Assembly: GCF_003544915.1 (NCBI RefSeq)
Contig: NZ_CP032097.1
Location: forward strand, 1,364,001 to 1,428,000
Source of the DNA: Arcobacter ellisii
GTDB lineage: Bacteria > Campylobacterota > Campylobacteria > Campylobacterales > Arcobacteraceae
Reading direction: 5' to 3'
DNA: 64,000 nt
In this document: piece after piece, positions 53,457-61,467 of the stretch
Layout of the letters: each line of letters opens with the position of its first letter
Position numbering within the stretch: the first letter of the stretch is position 1
Notes under the pieces: generated by a model
The model's input: only the letters and a program-made list of their open reading frames with translations
What the model was told of the DNA's origin: nothing
Database searches by the model: none
Translations under genes and position numbers: made by a program

Positions 53457-53861
53457 TTAAAGCTTAATAAACTCCGTGAAAATAGGTCTTATATAAGTAT
53501 TCCCAAACTCTTTAACCTCTCCAAGTCTTCCTTTAGCTAAATATTTTTCTCCAGTTTCTAAAGAATTAAAATTGTTTTGGTTTATTGGTGTTTCGATTTC
53601 TCCACCATTAAAAGATAATTTAACCTTATACGAGTTTGGATAAAAGGCTAACTCTCCATTAATTTCTTTTTGTTGTTTAGTTTCTTTGTCTAAAATTGGT
53701 TTACCATCAATTTGTATTAACTCAACAACAGTAGCCCCAAGAGATACTTTATTCTCTTCCCTTTGTTTTAATTTGTTCTCAAATTCAATTCTTTGTTTTT
53801 CCAGTTCTTTGGCTACTAACTCCTCAAATGTTAAGCCAGTTTCTTTTAATTCTTTACTCAT
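53457..53861 (-). CDS. Single-stranded-DNA-binding-like small protein
   Basis: 134 residues. The N-terminal 1-40 is a charged helix, followed by an all-beta part (about 45-134): VSLGATVVELIQ, ELAFYPNSYKVKLSFNGGE, and GRLGEVKEFGNTYIRPIFTE. The position immediately before rep is that of the SSB genes in filamentous phages, and an OB-like fold fits. No aromatic stacking motif can be assigned with confidence. It also carries the SLGAT motif seen in two other element proteins. Confidence 0.55.
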   Translation of the reverse strand: MSKELKETGLTFEELVAKELEKQRIEFENKLKQREENKVSLGATVVELIQIDGKPILDKETKQQKEINGELAFYPNSYKVKLSFNGGEIETPINQNNFNSLETGEKYLAKGRLGEVKEFGNTYIRPIFTEFIKL

Positions 53862-54057
53862 AATAAAAATCCTTTTTTTTGTTTAATTTTTTTGGTTAAG
53901 TTCATAAGAACTTAAAGAAAGCTAAATTAATATTTAGATTTTTTTAAATTCTTTTGGCTTCGCCCTTTTCTAATTTCATTTAGGGCAAATCGGGCAAAGC
54001 CCTAAGCCCAGTTTTTTTCTCTTATTCTTTTAATTTCTTTTTTTTAGAATAGGGGAG
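53862..54057. other. Origin-like intergenic region with GC-rich hairpins
   Basis: A perfect hairpin TTAAGTTC-ATAA-GAACTTAA (53896-53915). Then a cluster of stems: GGCTTCGCC, AGGGC...GCCCT and GGGC-AAA-GCCC (about 53955-54010). It includes the 16-mer repeat AATCGGGCAAAGCCCT and ends in a TAGAATAGGGGAGTT copy. The GC-rich islands stand out from AT-rich surroundings. Location upstream of ssb and rep suits a replication origin or packaging signal; unproven. Confidence 0.5.
53988..54003 (+). repeat. AATCGGGCAAAGCCCT repeat, copy 2
   Basis: Identical to 48497-48512. Part of a longer pair-forming stretch AGGGCAAATCGGGCAAAGCC. Confidence 0.7.
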
Positions 54058-54059
54058 TT
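54045..54059 (+). repeat. TAGAATAGGGGAGTT interspersed repeat, copy 2
   Basis: Identical to 45545-45559. Here it lies at the end of the 73-residue gene and can form an imperfect hairpin with AACTTCTCCT downstream, a terminator-like structure. Confidence 0.6.
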
Positions 54060-54279
54060 ATAAAACTTCTCCTAAGTCCAATTTATAGAAAAGACCGTCA
54101 AAGCCTAAATAAAAATTTTTTCCCATATTTACAACTTTTTCAAAGTTGTGTTTTTTCTCATCTAATGAAGGAAATGATTTTTCAAAAGCTTCAAATAATT
54201 CATTAACAGTCACTTTTTTTATTAAGTGTTGTTGGTCGTTTGGTATTCTGTTTTTGTAATAAATTTGACACGCACTCAT
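54058..54279 (-). CDS. Unknown small element protein
   Basis: 73 residues, no family recognised. Helical centre VNELFEAFEKSFPSLDE and a beta-like end NFYLGFDGLFYKLDLGEVL. Two cysteines are not spaced for zinc. It is 2 bp after the upstream 69-residue gene, so it is in the same transcript. Confidence 0.6.
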   Translation of the reverse strand: MSACQIYYKNRIPNDQQHLIKKVTVNELFEAFEKSFPSLDEKKHNFEKVVNMGKNFYLGFDGLFYKLDLGEVL

Positions 54280-54281
54280 AA

Positions 54282-54491
54282 TTAAAATCCTTTCATTTGA
54301 GAAGCTATGAAAAATTTACTTTTTAAACTGATTTCTAAAAGTTTTATTTCTTCTCCTAAGATTTCTTTTTGTTGTTTAGATAAAAAAATAGAGCCTAGTT
54401 TCTCCACCTCATTTTCATATTGTTTAATTAGTTGTTTAAGTTCTTGAACTGCTTTTAATTTGTTATGATTAGTTGCTTTTAATAAATTCAT
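54282..54491 (-). CDS. Unknown small coiled-coil element protein
   Basis: 69 residues, entirely helical by pattern: KAVQELKQLIKQYENEVEKL, then KEILGEEIKLLEISL. No further motif. Lies between the winged-helix gene and the 73-residue gene in an early, replication-type block. Confidence 0.6.
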   Translation of the reverse strand: MNLLKATNHNKLKAVQELKQLIKQYENEVEKLGSIFLSKQQKEILGEEIKLLEISLKSKFFIASQMKGF

Positions 54492-54494
54492 TTA

Positions 54495-55088
54495 TTAATT
54501 CTCCTTTGTTGATGTAATTTGATTTTTATTTTCATAAAGTGAAATAATTTCATTTATATTTTTTCTAAACGAAAGAGGGCGAGAATATAAAAATTTTAAT
54601 TCCTCATTTTCCGAAACAAAATCAATTAGATTTTTTAAATATAAAATAGGATAATTATCAAACTCTAATAAGAGAGTAATTTGTTTTAAATTTAAGTTTT
54701 TATCTACTTTTTTATTTGTTGGGATTTTTTCAAAGAAGTAATAATATAAATTCCAATTATCATAGAAAGCATTATTAATCGTGTTTTTATTATTATTTTG
54801 TAATTGCAACTTTTCAACATTTATAAAATAATTATATGAACTAACATTTTTAGAATTTTTTATATGTTTAGAAACTTTAATAATATAGTTTTCATTTACT
54901 AGATTTTTTAAAAATTTAGAAATCATATTAAATGATGATATTCTCAAATCTTTTTTTAATTGAGTGATTAGAAAATCAGAGTTATTAAAAATATATAACA
55001 GCATTTTAAACTCATAGTTATTTATTTTTTCATCTTTTAAAGCTATGTTTAAAAGTTTTATAAAATCGTCATTTGATATATTTTCCAT
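54495..55088 (-). CDS. Winged-helix, replication- or regulation-type protein
   Basis: 197 residues. The segment about 15-95 reads as a winged helix: FKMLLYIFNNSDFLITQLKK, then RISSFNMISKFLKNLVNENY, then the wing YIIKVSKHIKNSKNVSSYNY. The second half (about 110-197) is helical. It is the first gene of the leftward transcript, beginning 31 bp inside the right dif core. Similar architecture is found in phage replication proteins that feed a helicase, but the family is not certain. Confidence 0.65.
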   Translation of the reverse strand: MENISNDDFIKLLNIALKDEKINNYEFKMLLYIFNNSDFLITQLKKDLRISSFNMISKFLKNLVNENYIIKVSKHIKNSKNVSSYNYFINVEKLQLQNNNKNTINNAFYDNWNLYYYFFEKIPTNKKVDKNLNLKQITLLLEFDNYPILYLKNLIDFVSENEELKFLYSRPLSFRKNINEIISLYENKNQITSTKEN

Positions 55089-55118
55089 AGAAAAAAACCT
55101 TTTTTAATTTTTTTATAG

Positions 55119-55150
55119 TTTTAGTATTGAAAACTATAATTTTCAAACTA
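55119..55150 (+). promoter_or_regulatory. dif-type Xer recombination site, right end
   Basis: TTAGTATTGAAAA, centre CTATAA, TTTTCAAACTAA: two arms that are inverted repeats apart from one extra base. Located 59 bp before xerH, where Campylobacterota dif sites are often found. Its left 25 bp are repeated at 44136-44160. This is either the reformed chromosomal dif or the element-derived half. Confidence 0.8.
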
Positions 55151-55208
55151 AAATAAATATATCTTCTGTTATAATACTTTCATTAGATATTTATTGATTA
55201 GGATTAAA

Positions 55209-56261
55209 ATGAGATATGATTTAGATTTTAAGAGTAACTTTAACGATACATTATTATTTTGGATTGAAAGATTTGTTAGAAATAAACTTACAACATTATC
55301 AAACAGACAAGTTACAGATAAAGAAAAATTAGCTTCAATAATTCAACAATTAGTAAAAGGAACTAAATCTATTGATGAATTAGCTACTATTGTTAAAGAA
55401 GCAAGAAATATAGGTTTAGCAGGAGTTAATACATATTTTAATCCCCTATTAAAACTATACAATTTTATTGTTACTCTTGGACTTGCTTCAATGAAAGAAA
55501 TAGATGAAGAATTACTTAGTGATTTTTTAGCTAGTGAGACAAGTTCTTTATCTGATGCTTCTAAAAAAAACCATAGAATTGCCCTATTATCACTATTTTC
55601 ATATATAGATAAACAAAATCAAAATGAAGATGGAAGTTCATATTTATTTAAAATTGAACTAAAAAATTGGGGAGGTTTAAGTGGAAAAAGTGGTACAAAA
55701 CTACCCTCTTTTATGAATAAAGATGAAATTGATAGATTTTTAAATGCAATTGATACTTTTGAGTTTTCAAACAATACTTCTTATAGGAATAGATTAATAT
55801 TAAAAATTATAATATATACTGGAGTTAGGGTTAGTGAAATCCTAAATTTAAAAATAAAAGATATATTTAAAGAAGATAATGTTTATTTACTTCAAATAAG
55901 AGGAAAAGGTAATAAACCAAGAGTTGTAATGATAAAAAGCTTAATTATTGAAAATGATTTAAGAAATTGGTTAGATATGAGAATTTGCAATAGTGATTTG
56001 TTAGTTTGTAATCAAAAAGGTGAAAGATTAACTCAAGCATACATAAGTAGAATTGTTGAAAACATTTTAATAAGTGCAGGAATAAGAAAAGAAAAAAATG
56101 GTGCACATATGTTAAGACATAGTTTTGCAACCCTACTTTATGCAAAACATCATGATTTAATACTTGTTCAAGAAGCTCTAGGTCATGCAGATATTAACAC
56201 ATCTAGAATTTATACACACTTTGATAAAGAAAGATTACGTAAAACTACAGAGATATTTTAA
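55209..56261 (+). CDS. xerH: Xer tyrosine recombinase XerH
   Basis: 350 residues from ATG 55209 (AGGA upstream); a TTG at 55194 is less likely. N-terminal SAM-like domain, then catalytic residues: Arg in YTGVRVSEIL, Lys region IRGKGNKPRVVMI, HMLRHSFATLL, and LGHADINTSRIYTHF with the nucleophile Tyr. XerH is the single Xer enzyme of Campylobacterota, resolving chromosome dimers at dif under FtsK control. It probably also integrates and excises the adjacent element, which has no recombinase of its own. Confidence 0.93.
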   Translation: MRYDLDFKSNFNDTLLFWIERFVRNKLTTLSNRQVTDKEKLASIIQQLVKGTKSIDELATIVKEARNIGLAGVNTYFNPLLKLYNFIVTLGLASMKEIDEELLSDFLASETSSLSDASKKNHRIALLSLFSYIDKQNQNEDGSSYLFKIELKNWGGLSGKSGTKLPSFMNKDEIDRFLNAIDTFEFSNNTSYRNRLILKIIIYTGVRVSEILNLKIKDIFKEDNVYLLQIRGKGNKPRVVMIKSLIIENDLRNWLDMRICNSDLLVCNQKGERLTQAYISRIVENILISAGIRKEKNGAHMLRHSFATLLYAKHHDLILVQEALGHADINTSRIYTHFDKERLRKTTEIF

Positions 56262-56314
56262 ATAATATTTCTGTAATATAAATAAATATTTAATTTAAGA
56301 GAAAGGATGGAAGA

Positions 56315-56671
56315 ATGGAAGCTTTAATAATTGTAGCTCATGGTAGTAAAATGAAAAGTTCAAATGATGAAATCGTAACAATTGTAGAAAAAATTAAAGA
56401 GTCAAATGAAAATACAAATCTTCATGTTTTTCATGCTTTTTTAGAACTGAGTGAACCATCTTTATTTATAACTATAAATAATGCAATAAATAAAAACTGT
56501 AAAAAAATAAAAATATTTCCTTATTTTTTAGCTGCAGGGAAACATGTTTTAGAAGATATTCCTTGTGAAATAAAAAAATTCAAAAAACAATATCCTGAAT
56601 TAGAATTTATTTTATTACCACATATTGGATTATGTAATGGCATTGAAAATATGATAATATCAAACTCTTGA
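56315..56671 (+). CDS. CbiX/SirB-type sirohydrochlorin chelatase-like protein
   Basis: 118 residues, the short single-domain form. Starts EALIIVAHGSKMKSSNDEI with the first metal-site His, and has FPYFLAAGKHVLEDIP with the second His, the class II chelatase pattern. It inserts cobalt or iron into sirohydrochlorin. AAAGGA lies upstream. It converges with the next gene, whose stop lies at the following base. Confidence 0.88.
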   Translation: MEALIIVAHGSKMKSSNDEIVTIVEKIKESNENTNLHVFHAFLELSEPSLFITINNAINKNCKKIKIFPYFLAAGKHVLEDIPCEIKKFKKQYPELEFILLPHIGLCNGIENMIISNS

Positions 56672-56950
56672 TTACCAAAGAGTTTGAGTATTATCATCTA
56701 AGTTTGATTCAGTAACTTCTAAATAAATATTCTCATTATAATCAAAATACAAATTATATTCTCCAATTGAAACGCTCTCTTCAACATCTCGTTTGTTAAA
56801 ATATACATTGTCATTGTTATAATTGTAAAAATTTGATAAATGATACTCTACTAATGAAGGAGCCATAGAATCAATCTTATCTTCTAAAGAATTGAAACTA
56901 CTAACTCCAAATATATTAAATAAAGAATCTTTATCTACAGAAATAATCAT
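56672..56950 (-). CDS. Unknown small protein
   Basis: 92 residues, acidic and Tyr/Asn-rich (YNYNNDNVYFNKRDVEESVS), no family recognised. No signal peptide or membrane span. Lies 17 bp after the coiled-coil gene and may be co-transcribed with it. Confidence 0.65.
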   Translation of the reverse strand: MIISVDKDSLFNIFGVSSFNSLEDKIDSMAPSLVEYHLSNFYNYNNDNVYFNKRDVEESVSIGEYNLYFDYNENIYLEVTESNLDDNTQTLW

Positions 56951-56967
56951 AAATTCAAATTCTTTTA

Positions 56968-57429
56968 TTAATGATTAAAACCATTTAATAAAGAAGCCAT
57001 TCTATTTAAATCTATTTTATTACTATTTGATTCTTCTTTTACTTCTTCTTTTTGTAATACATTTTCAAAAGAGTTTGGGTTTGTATTTAAAATATTTGGT
57101 TCTTCTTTTACTTCTTCCTCTTCTTTTTTATCTTCAACTTTTGTAGCTGTTGAACTTGAAGGTGTAGAATCACCAATTTTTCTATTTAAAATACTTTCTA
57201 TTTTACCTAACATAGAACTAATATTTGATTTATCTTCTTGAGTATGATTTTTAAACTCATCAACATTTTTCTCTAAATCTTCTTTTGCCGCTTCTAATTC
57301 TAAAACTTCATCTTCTAATTCATTAATTCTACTTTTCAAATTATTATTTTCATCTTGAAGTTCTTCATATGCCTTAATTAAAGTACTTAAAGCGTTATTT
57401 AATTTTGAAATTGTTTCTGCGTTTGTCAT
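56968..57429 (-). CDS. Coiled-coil protein with acidic tail
   Basis: 153 residues from ATG 57429, which has GGGGATTT upstream; a longer frame from 57501 lacks such a site. A coiled coil spans about 5-75 (EELQDENNNLKSRINELEDE, VLELEAAKEDLEKNVDEF). The tail from about 100 is low-complexity Glu/Lys-rich (KVEDKKEEEEVKEEP). Such architecture fits a ZapB-like or scaffold protein, but identity is not established. It starts 53 bp after the oligopeptidase stop. Confidence 0.7.
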   Translation of the reverse strand: MTNAETISKLNNALSTLIKAYEELQDENNNLKSRINELEDEVLELEAAKEDLEKNVDEFKNHTQEDKSNISSMLGKIESILNRKIGDSTPSSSTATKVEDKKEEEEVKEEPNILNTNPNSFENVLQKEEVKEESNSNKIDLNRMASLLNGFNH

Positions 57430-57481
57430 GTTATTAAATCCCCGTTGGTATATATTATTAAAAGCCGTATTATTACAAAAT

Positions 57482-59449
57482 TTAGCTAATAATTCCATCA
57501 ATTTTTAATAAAGAATCAACACTTGGTTCTCTTTGTGCAAAATTGAAAAATAATTTATCCATATCATACGAACCACCTTGGCTTAAAATCGTATCTCTAT
57601 ATTTAATTCCTAACTCTTTGTTAAAGATATTTCCTGAATCAATAAACATATAAAATGCATCTGCACTTAAAACTTCTGCCCATTTATATGAATAATATCC
57701 AGCAGAATATCCTCCACTAAAGATATGAGAAAAACCATTTTGGAATTTATTATATCTTGGAGGTATCATTGCTGAGAATTTTTCTCTTACAGAATCCAAT
57801 AAATTTTGTATCTCTTCTTCAGTTTTGTATAATTTTTGATGTAGTTTAAAATCAAACAATGCAAATTCAACTTGTCTTACAGTTGCTAAAGAAGATTGAA
57901 AATTTTTAGCTTTTATAATTCTATCAATAGCTGCATCATCTAAAACTTCTCCTGTTTGATAATGTTTTGCAAAAAGTTTTAAAACATCTTTATCATAAGA
58001 GAAATATTCTAAGAATTGTGATGGAAATTCTACTGTATCCCAAGCAACACCAGAAATTCCACTAACAAATGGCTCTTCAATTTTACTTAAAAGATGATGT
58101 AATGCATGACCCATCTCGTGGAAAAGTGTTACTACATCTGAATGTCTTAATAGTGAAGGAGTTTCTTCTGTAGATTGTGGGAAGTTTCCTACAATATAAG
58201 CTGTTGGAAGTTTTATTTCACCTTTTGAGTTTCTATGGTATGTATGCCAATTATTCATCCATGCACCACCACGTTTCTCTTTTCTAGCTTCTAAATCTAT
58301 ATAAATTCTAGCAACTATTTTTCCATCTTCGCTTAAGTCATATACTTTTACTTTTTCATCCCAAGCAGGAGTATTTGCTTTTGTAAATTTGATATTAAAC
58401 ATTTGATGTAAAAAATCAAAAAATCCATTTAAAACAGATTGTTGTTCAAAATATGGTCTATAATATTCTTCATCTAAATCATATTGAGCTTTTTTTAATT
58501 TCTCAGAATAATATGACATATCACTAGATTTAAAATCTGATATTCCATCTTTTAAAGCAAGAGCTTTTATCTCTTCAAGTTCTTCTTTTGCTCTATTTTT
58601 AGCTTTACTTCCTAATTCTTCTAAAAATGAAACAACATCTTCTTCTTTTGAAGCCATTTTGGTAGCAAGTGAATATTGAGCATAGTTTTCAAAACCTAAG
58701 ATTTTTACTTTTTCATCTTTTAAAGCTAAAAGTTCTTCTATTATTTTTCCATTTTCTGGTGCTCTTGTACAATATGCTTTATATATTTCTTCTCTTTTTT
58801 CTCTAGATGTTCCATAAGTAATATATGCTAAATAAGATGGCATTTGTAATGTAAATTTATATTTTGTAATTCCTTCTTCTTCAAATTTTGCTAATTCTAA
58901 ATCAGAAGCTGGGATTTCTTTTACATCTTCAAAATTGTCAATAATCATTTCAAAAGATTTTGTAGCATTTAAAAGATTTTGTGAAAACTTATGAGAAATT
59001 TCACTAAGTCTTAAATTTATCTCTTCAAGTCTTTTCTTTTTGTTATTTTCTAAGTGACAACCTGAAAGTTTAAAATCTCTTATTTCATTTTCTAAAACTT
59101 TATTTTGTATATTGTTTAAAGTACTTTTTTCTTTAGACTGTATATCTACTAAAGCACTATATATATTCTCATTTTGAGAAATTTCTGTTTCATATTTTGA
59201 GATAACTGGAATACACTCTTCATAAACTTTTGTAGTTATTTCTGAGTTTTTAACAGAATCAATATGAAAGATTGGAGTTAAAAAATCATTTATACTCTCC
59301 CCTATTTCTTGAAAAGGTAAAACAAAATTTTTATAAGTTTTATTTTCTATTTTTAATAACTCATCAACTTTTTTTCTATTTTCATCTAAAAACTTTTCTA
59401 ATAATTCTTTACTATTTTCTAAATTACTTAAATCAAATTCTTTAAACAT
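57482..59449 (-). CDS. M3-family oligopeptidase (OpdA/PrlC-like)
   Basis: 655 residues. The zinc site is in TLFHEMGHALHHLL (about 438-451, HExxH), and the downstream Glu in FPSQFLEYFSYDK. The helical N-terminal half and length match M3A peptidases. A cytoplasmic enzyme that degrades short peptides, including cleaved signal peptides. It follows prmC by 14 bp on the minus strand. Confidence 0.93.
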   Translation of the reverse strand: MFKEFDLSNLENSKELLEKFLDENRKKVDELLKIENKTYKNFVLPFQEIGESINDFLTPIFHIDSVKNSEITTKVYEECIPVISKYETEISQNENIYSALVDIQSKEKSTLNNIQNKVLENEIRDFKLSGCHLENNKKKRLEEINLRLSEISHKFSQNLLNATKSFEMIIDNFEDVKEIPASDLELAKFEEEGITKYKFTLQMPSYLAYITYGTSREKREEIYKAYCTRAPENGKIIEELLALKDEKVKILGFENYAQYSLATKMASKEEDVVSFLEELGSKAKNRAKEELEEIKALALKDGISDFKSSDMSYYSEKLKKAQYDLDEEYYRPYFEQQSVLNGFFDFLHQMFNIKFTKANTPAWDEKVKVYDLSEDGKIVARIYIDLEARKEKRGGAWMNNWHTYHRNSKGEIKLPTAYIVGNFPQSTEETPSLLRHSDVVTLFHEMGHALHHLLSKIEEPFVSGISGVAWDTVEFPSQFLEYFSYDKDVLKLFAKHYQTGEVLDDAAIDRIIKAKNFQSSLATVRQVEFALFDFKLHQKLYKTEEEIQNLLDSVREKFSAMIPPRYNKFQNGFSHIFSGGYSAGYYSYKWAEVLSADAFYMFIDSGNIFNKELGIKYRDTILSQGGSYDMDKLFFNFAQREPSVDSLLKIDGIIS

Positions 59450-59463
59450 TTTTTATTCCTTTC

Positions 59464-60291
59464 TCATTTTTTAAATTTTAGAGTAAATCCTCTATCAAAA
59501 CTTTCATAATCTTTATAAAAACTATAAGATTCAACTTCAAACTCTTTGAAATAGTTTTCTAAAGGAGTTTTTTGGTCATATCCCATTTCACAAAGTAAAT
59601 ATGGAATTTTTTTATCATTAGTTTGTTTTATAATATCTTTTAAAAGTTCATCCCCAACTACTCCTCCAAAAAGTGCATTTGATGGTTCAAACTTTACATT
59701 TTGAGGTAATTTATAATCATCTGCTATGTACGGAGGATTTGAAATTGTAAGAAAGATATCATCTTCATTTACATTTTCATATAAATTACTCAAGCGAAAA
59801 TCTATTTTTTCTAAAACATTATGCTTAATAGCATTCTCTTTTGCTAAAGCCAATGCTTTTTCATTTATATCAACTGCAATAATTTTAATATTTTCAATTA
59901 ACATAGCTAACATTACAGATATTATTCCACTACCTGTTCCAATTTCTAAAACTTTTATAGGCTCTTTAATATCTTTTAAGATTTCAACAGCATTTTCAAC
60001 CAAAATTTCAGTTTCAGGTCTAGGAATTAATACACCTTCTTTTACAATGAACATTTCACCATAAAATGAAGCTTTATTTATAATGTATTCCAAAGGATAA
60101 TTCGTAGCTCTTTTTTTTACTAAAACTTCAAGTTCTTTTTCTTTTGAAAATTCCTGATTGTAGTTTAAATGAAGCCAAATAGCATTTTTATCTAGTAGAT
60201 GCATAATTAGTATCTCAACCTCTTTTGCAGGAATATGAGTTACTAATTTTAATTGATTTGTATATTTTCTTACAATTTCTTTTATCGTCAT
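59464..60291 (-). CDS. prmC: Release-factor glutamine methyltransferase PrmC
   Basis: 275 residues. SAM-binding motif VLEIGTGSGIISVMLA and the hallmark LTISNPPYIADDY. The early RPETEILVENA is also diagnostic. It methylates the GGQ glutamine of release factors. The final segment ends SFDRGFTLKFKK. It precedes the oligopeptidase in the same direction. Confidence 0.94.
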   Translation of the reverse strand: MTIKEIVRKYTNQLKLVTHIPAKEVEILIMHLLDKNAIWLHLNYNQEFSKEKELEVLVKKRATNYPLEYIINKASFYGEMFIVKEGVLIPRPETEILVENAVEILKDIKEPIKVLEIGTGSGIISVMLAMLIENIKIIAVDINEKALALAKENAIKHNVLEKIDFRLSNLYENVNEDDIFLTISNPPYIADDYKLPQNVKFEPSNALFGGVVGDELLKDIIKQTNDKKIPYLLCEMGYDQKTPLENYFKEFEVESYSFYKDYESFDRGFTLKFKK

Positions 60292-60344
60292 TAATTTATT
60301 TACCTTTTAAAAGTTTAGATTATATTATAAAAATAATTAAGAGA

Positions 60345-61412
60345 TTAATCTAATATGTATAAAGCTAACTCATCAGCTAGCAAAAAGTTTTTATTATAAA
60401 CTTTTTTATTTTCTATATACAGCTTATTATATTGTATTAATTCATCAATTTTTTCTTTTTCTTTTTCATTAAAAAGCTCTAATTCTACTCCATTTGAACA
60501 TCTAAATCCAAGTAAAATTTTTTCAGTTTTTACGTCAACTTCCTCTATTTTTTCTATTTCAAAAAATAGTGGATCATTGATATATTCTTCAATACTTTTA
60601 CTTGGATATTCTCTTTGAGAATTAATATATCCAACAGCTCCAGCTCCAACTCCTAAATACTCTTTATGTTGCCAATAACCATAATTATGTTTTGATTCTG
60701 ATTCTTTATTTTTTGCAAAATTTGAGATTTCATATTGGTGAAAACCTTTTTTATTAATGTAATCAAAAATTTCATAAGACAACTCTTCATCATCAATTTT
60801 TACACTACTTCTATCAAAAAACTTTGTTCCTTCTTCAATAGTAAGTGAATATGCACTCAAATGTGTAATTGGAAGAGAAAAAGCAACATCTAAATCACTT
60901 TTTATACTCTCTATCGTGTCACCTCGAACACCATAAATTATATCACAGTTAATACCTTTAAAACCTATACTATTTGCATTTTGTATAGCTTTTATAGCAC
61001 TATTACTATTATGTGAACGTCCTAGGAATTTTAGTTTGTTATTTTCAAAACTTTGTACTCCAAAGCTAACACGATTTACTCCAAAATCTTTCATACTTTG
61101 TAGCCATTCAAAAGATGCTGAATTAGGATTTGCTTCAGTTGTAATTTCTGCAAATTCTGTTAAAAAAGGTTTTATCATCGAAAAAATTTCTTCATATTCA
61201 AAAGCTTTTATTGTAGAAGGAGTTCCTCCTCCTATGAAAACTGTTTCAATTTTTTTATTTCTTTTCAAAACATAATTATCTAAATTATATTTTAATTGTT
61301 TTTTTAATGCCTTCATATATTCCTGTTTTAGGTGAAATCTATCAGTATATGAGTTAAAAGCGCAGTAAAAACATTTACTATCGCAGAAGGGAATGTGTAT
61401 ATATAAAAGCAA
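60345..61412 (-). CDS. hemW: Radical SAM haem chaperone HemW
   Basis: 355 residues. Starts LLYIHIPFCDSKCFYCAFNS with the Cx3Cx2C iron-sulfur motif, then TVFIGGGTPSTI, VSFGVQSFENNKLKFLGR and HLSAYSLTIEEGT. The length and lack of the fourth cysteine pattern fit HemW rather than the oxidase HemN. HemW delivers haem to respiratory enzymes. Divergent from rppH. Confidence 0.9.
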   Translation of the reverse strand: MLLYIHIPFCDSKCFYCAFNSYTDRFHLKQEYMKALKKQLKYNLDNYVLKRNKKIETVFIGGGTPSTIKAFEYEEIFSMIKPFLTEFAEITTEANPNSASFEWLQSMKDFGVNRVSFGVQSFENNKLKFLGRSHNSNSAIKAIQNANSIGFKGINCDIIYGVRGDTIESIKSDLDVAFSLPITHLSAYSLTIEEGTKFFDRSSVKIDDEELSYEIFDYINKKGFHQYEISNFAKNKESESKHNYGYWQHKEYLGVGAGAVGYINSQREYPSKSIEEYINDPLFFEIEKIEEVDVKTEKILLGFRCSNGVELELFNEKEKEKIDELIQYNKLYIENKKVYNKNFLLADELALYILD

Positions 61413-61467
61413 TTTTTAATCCTAGTTTTTGTAAAATATCTGGCTAATTATAAGGGAAAATATATTT

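Larger units (their letters stand above)
44136..55143. mobile_element. Xer/dif-integrated phage-like element, about 11 kb
   Basis: Bounded by 25-bp dif-core repeats, with xerH just outside the right end and no integrase inside: an element that uses host Xer recombination. Nearly all genes read leftward: winged-helix protein, small ORFs, SSB-like, Rep, HTH, endolysin, holin-like, unknown structural candidates, coupled 25-residue ORF, collagen-fibre protein, TM/coiled-coil protein. At the left end is a divergent control region with a small HTH gene, a tiny membrane ORF and a secreted TolA-like protein. Ribosome sites repeat as AAAGGAAAATAAA before three genes. No terminase, portal or Zot-type ATPase is seen. 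It could be a non-tailed phage or satellite. Confidence 0.82.

Noticed and set aside
44136-55143. Ordinary filamentous (CTX-like) prophage
   Set aside because: Rep and dif use agree, but there is no Zot/pI ATPase or recognisable coat/pIII set, and a GH24 endolysin is present.
44136-55143. Remnant of a tailed prophage
   Set aside because: No terminase, portal, major capsid, tail tube or tape-measure gene was seen; the genes are compact and intact-looking, not a decayed remnant.
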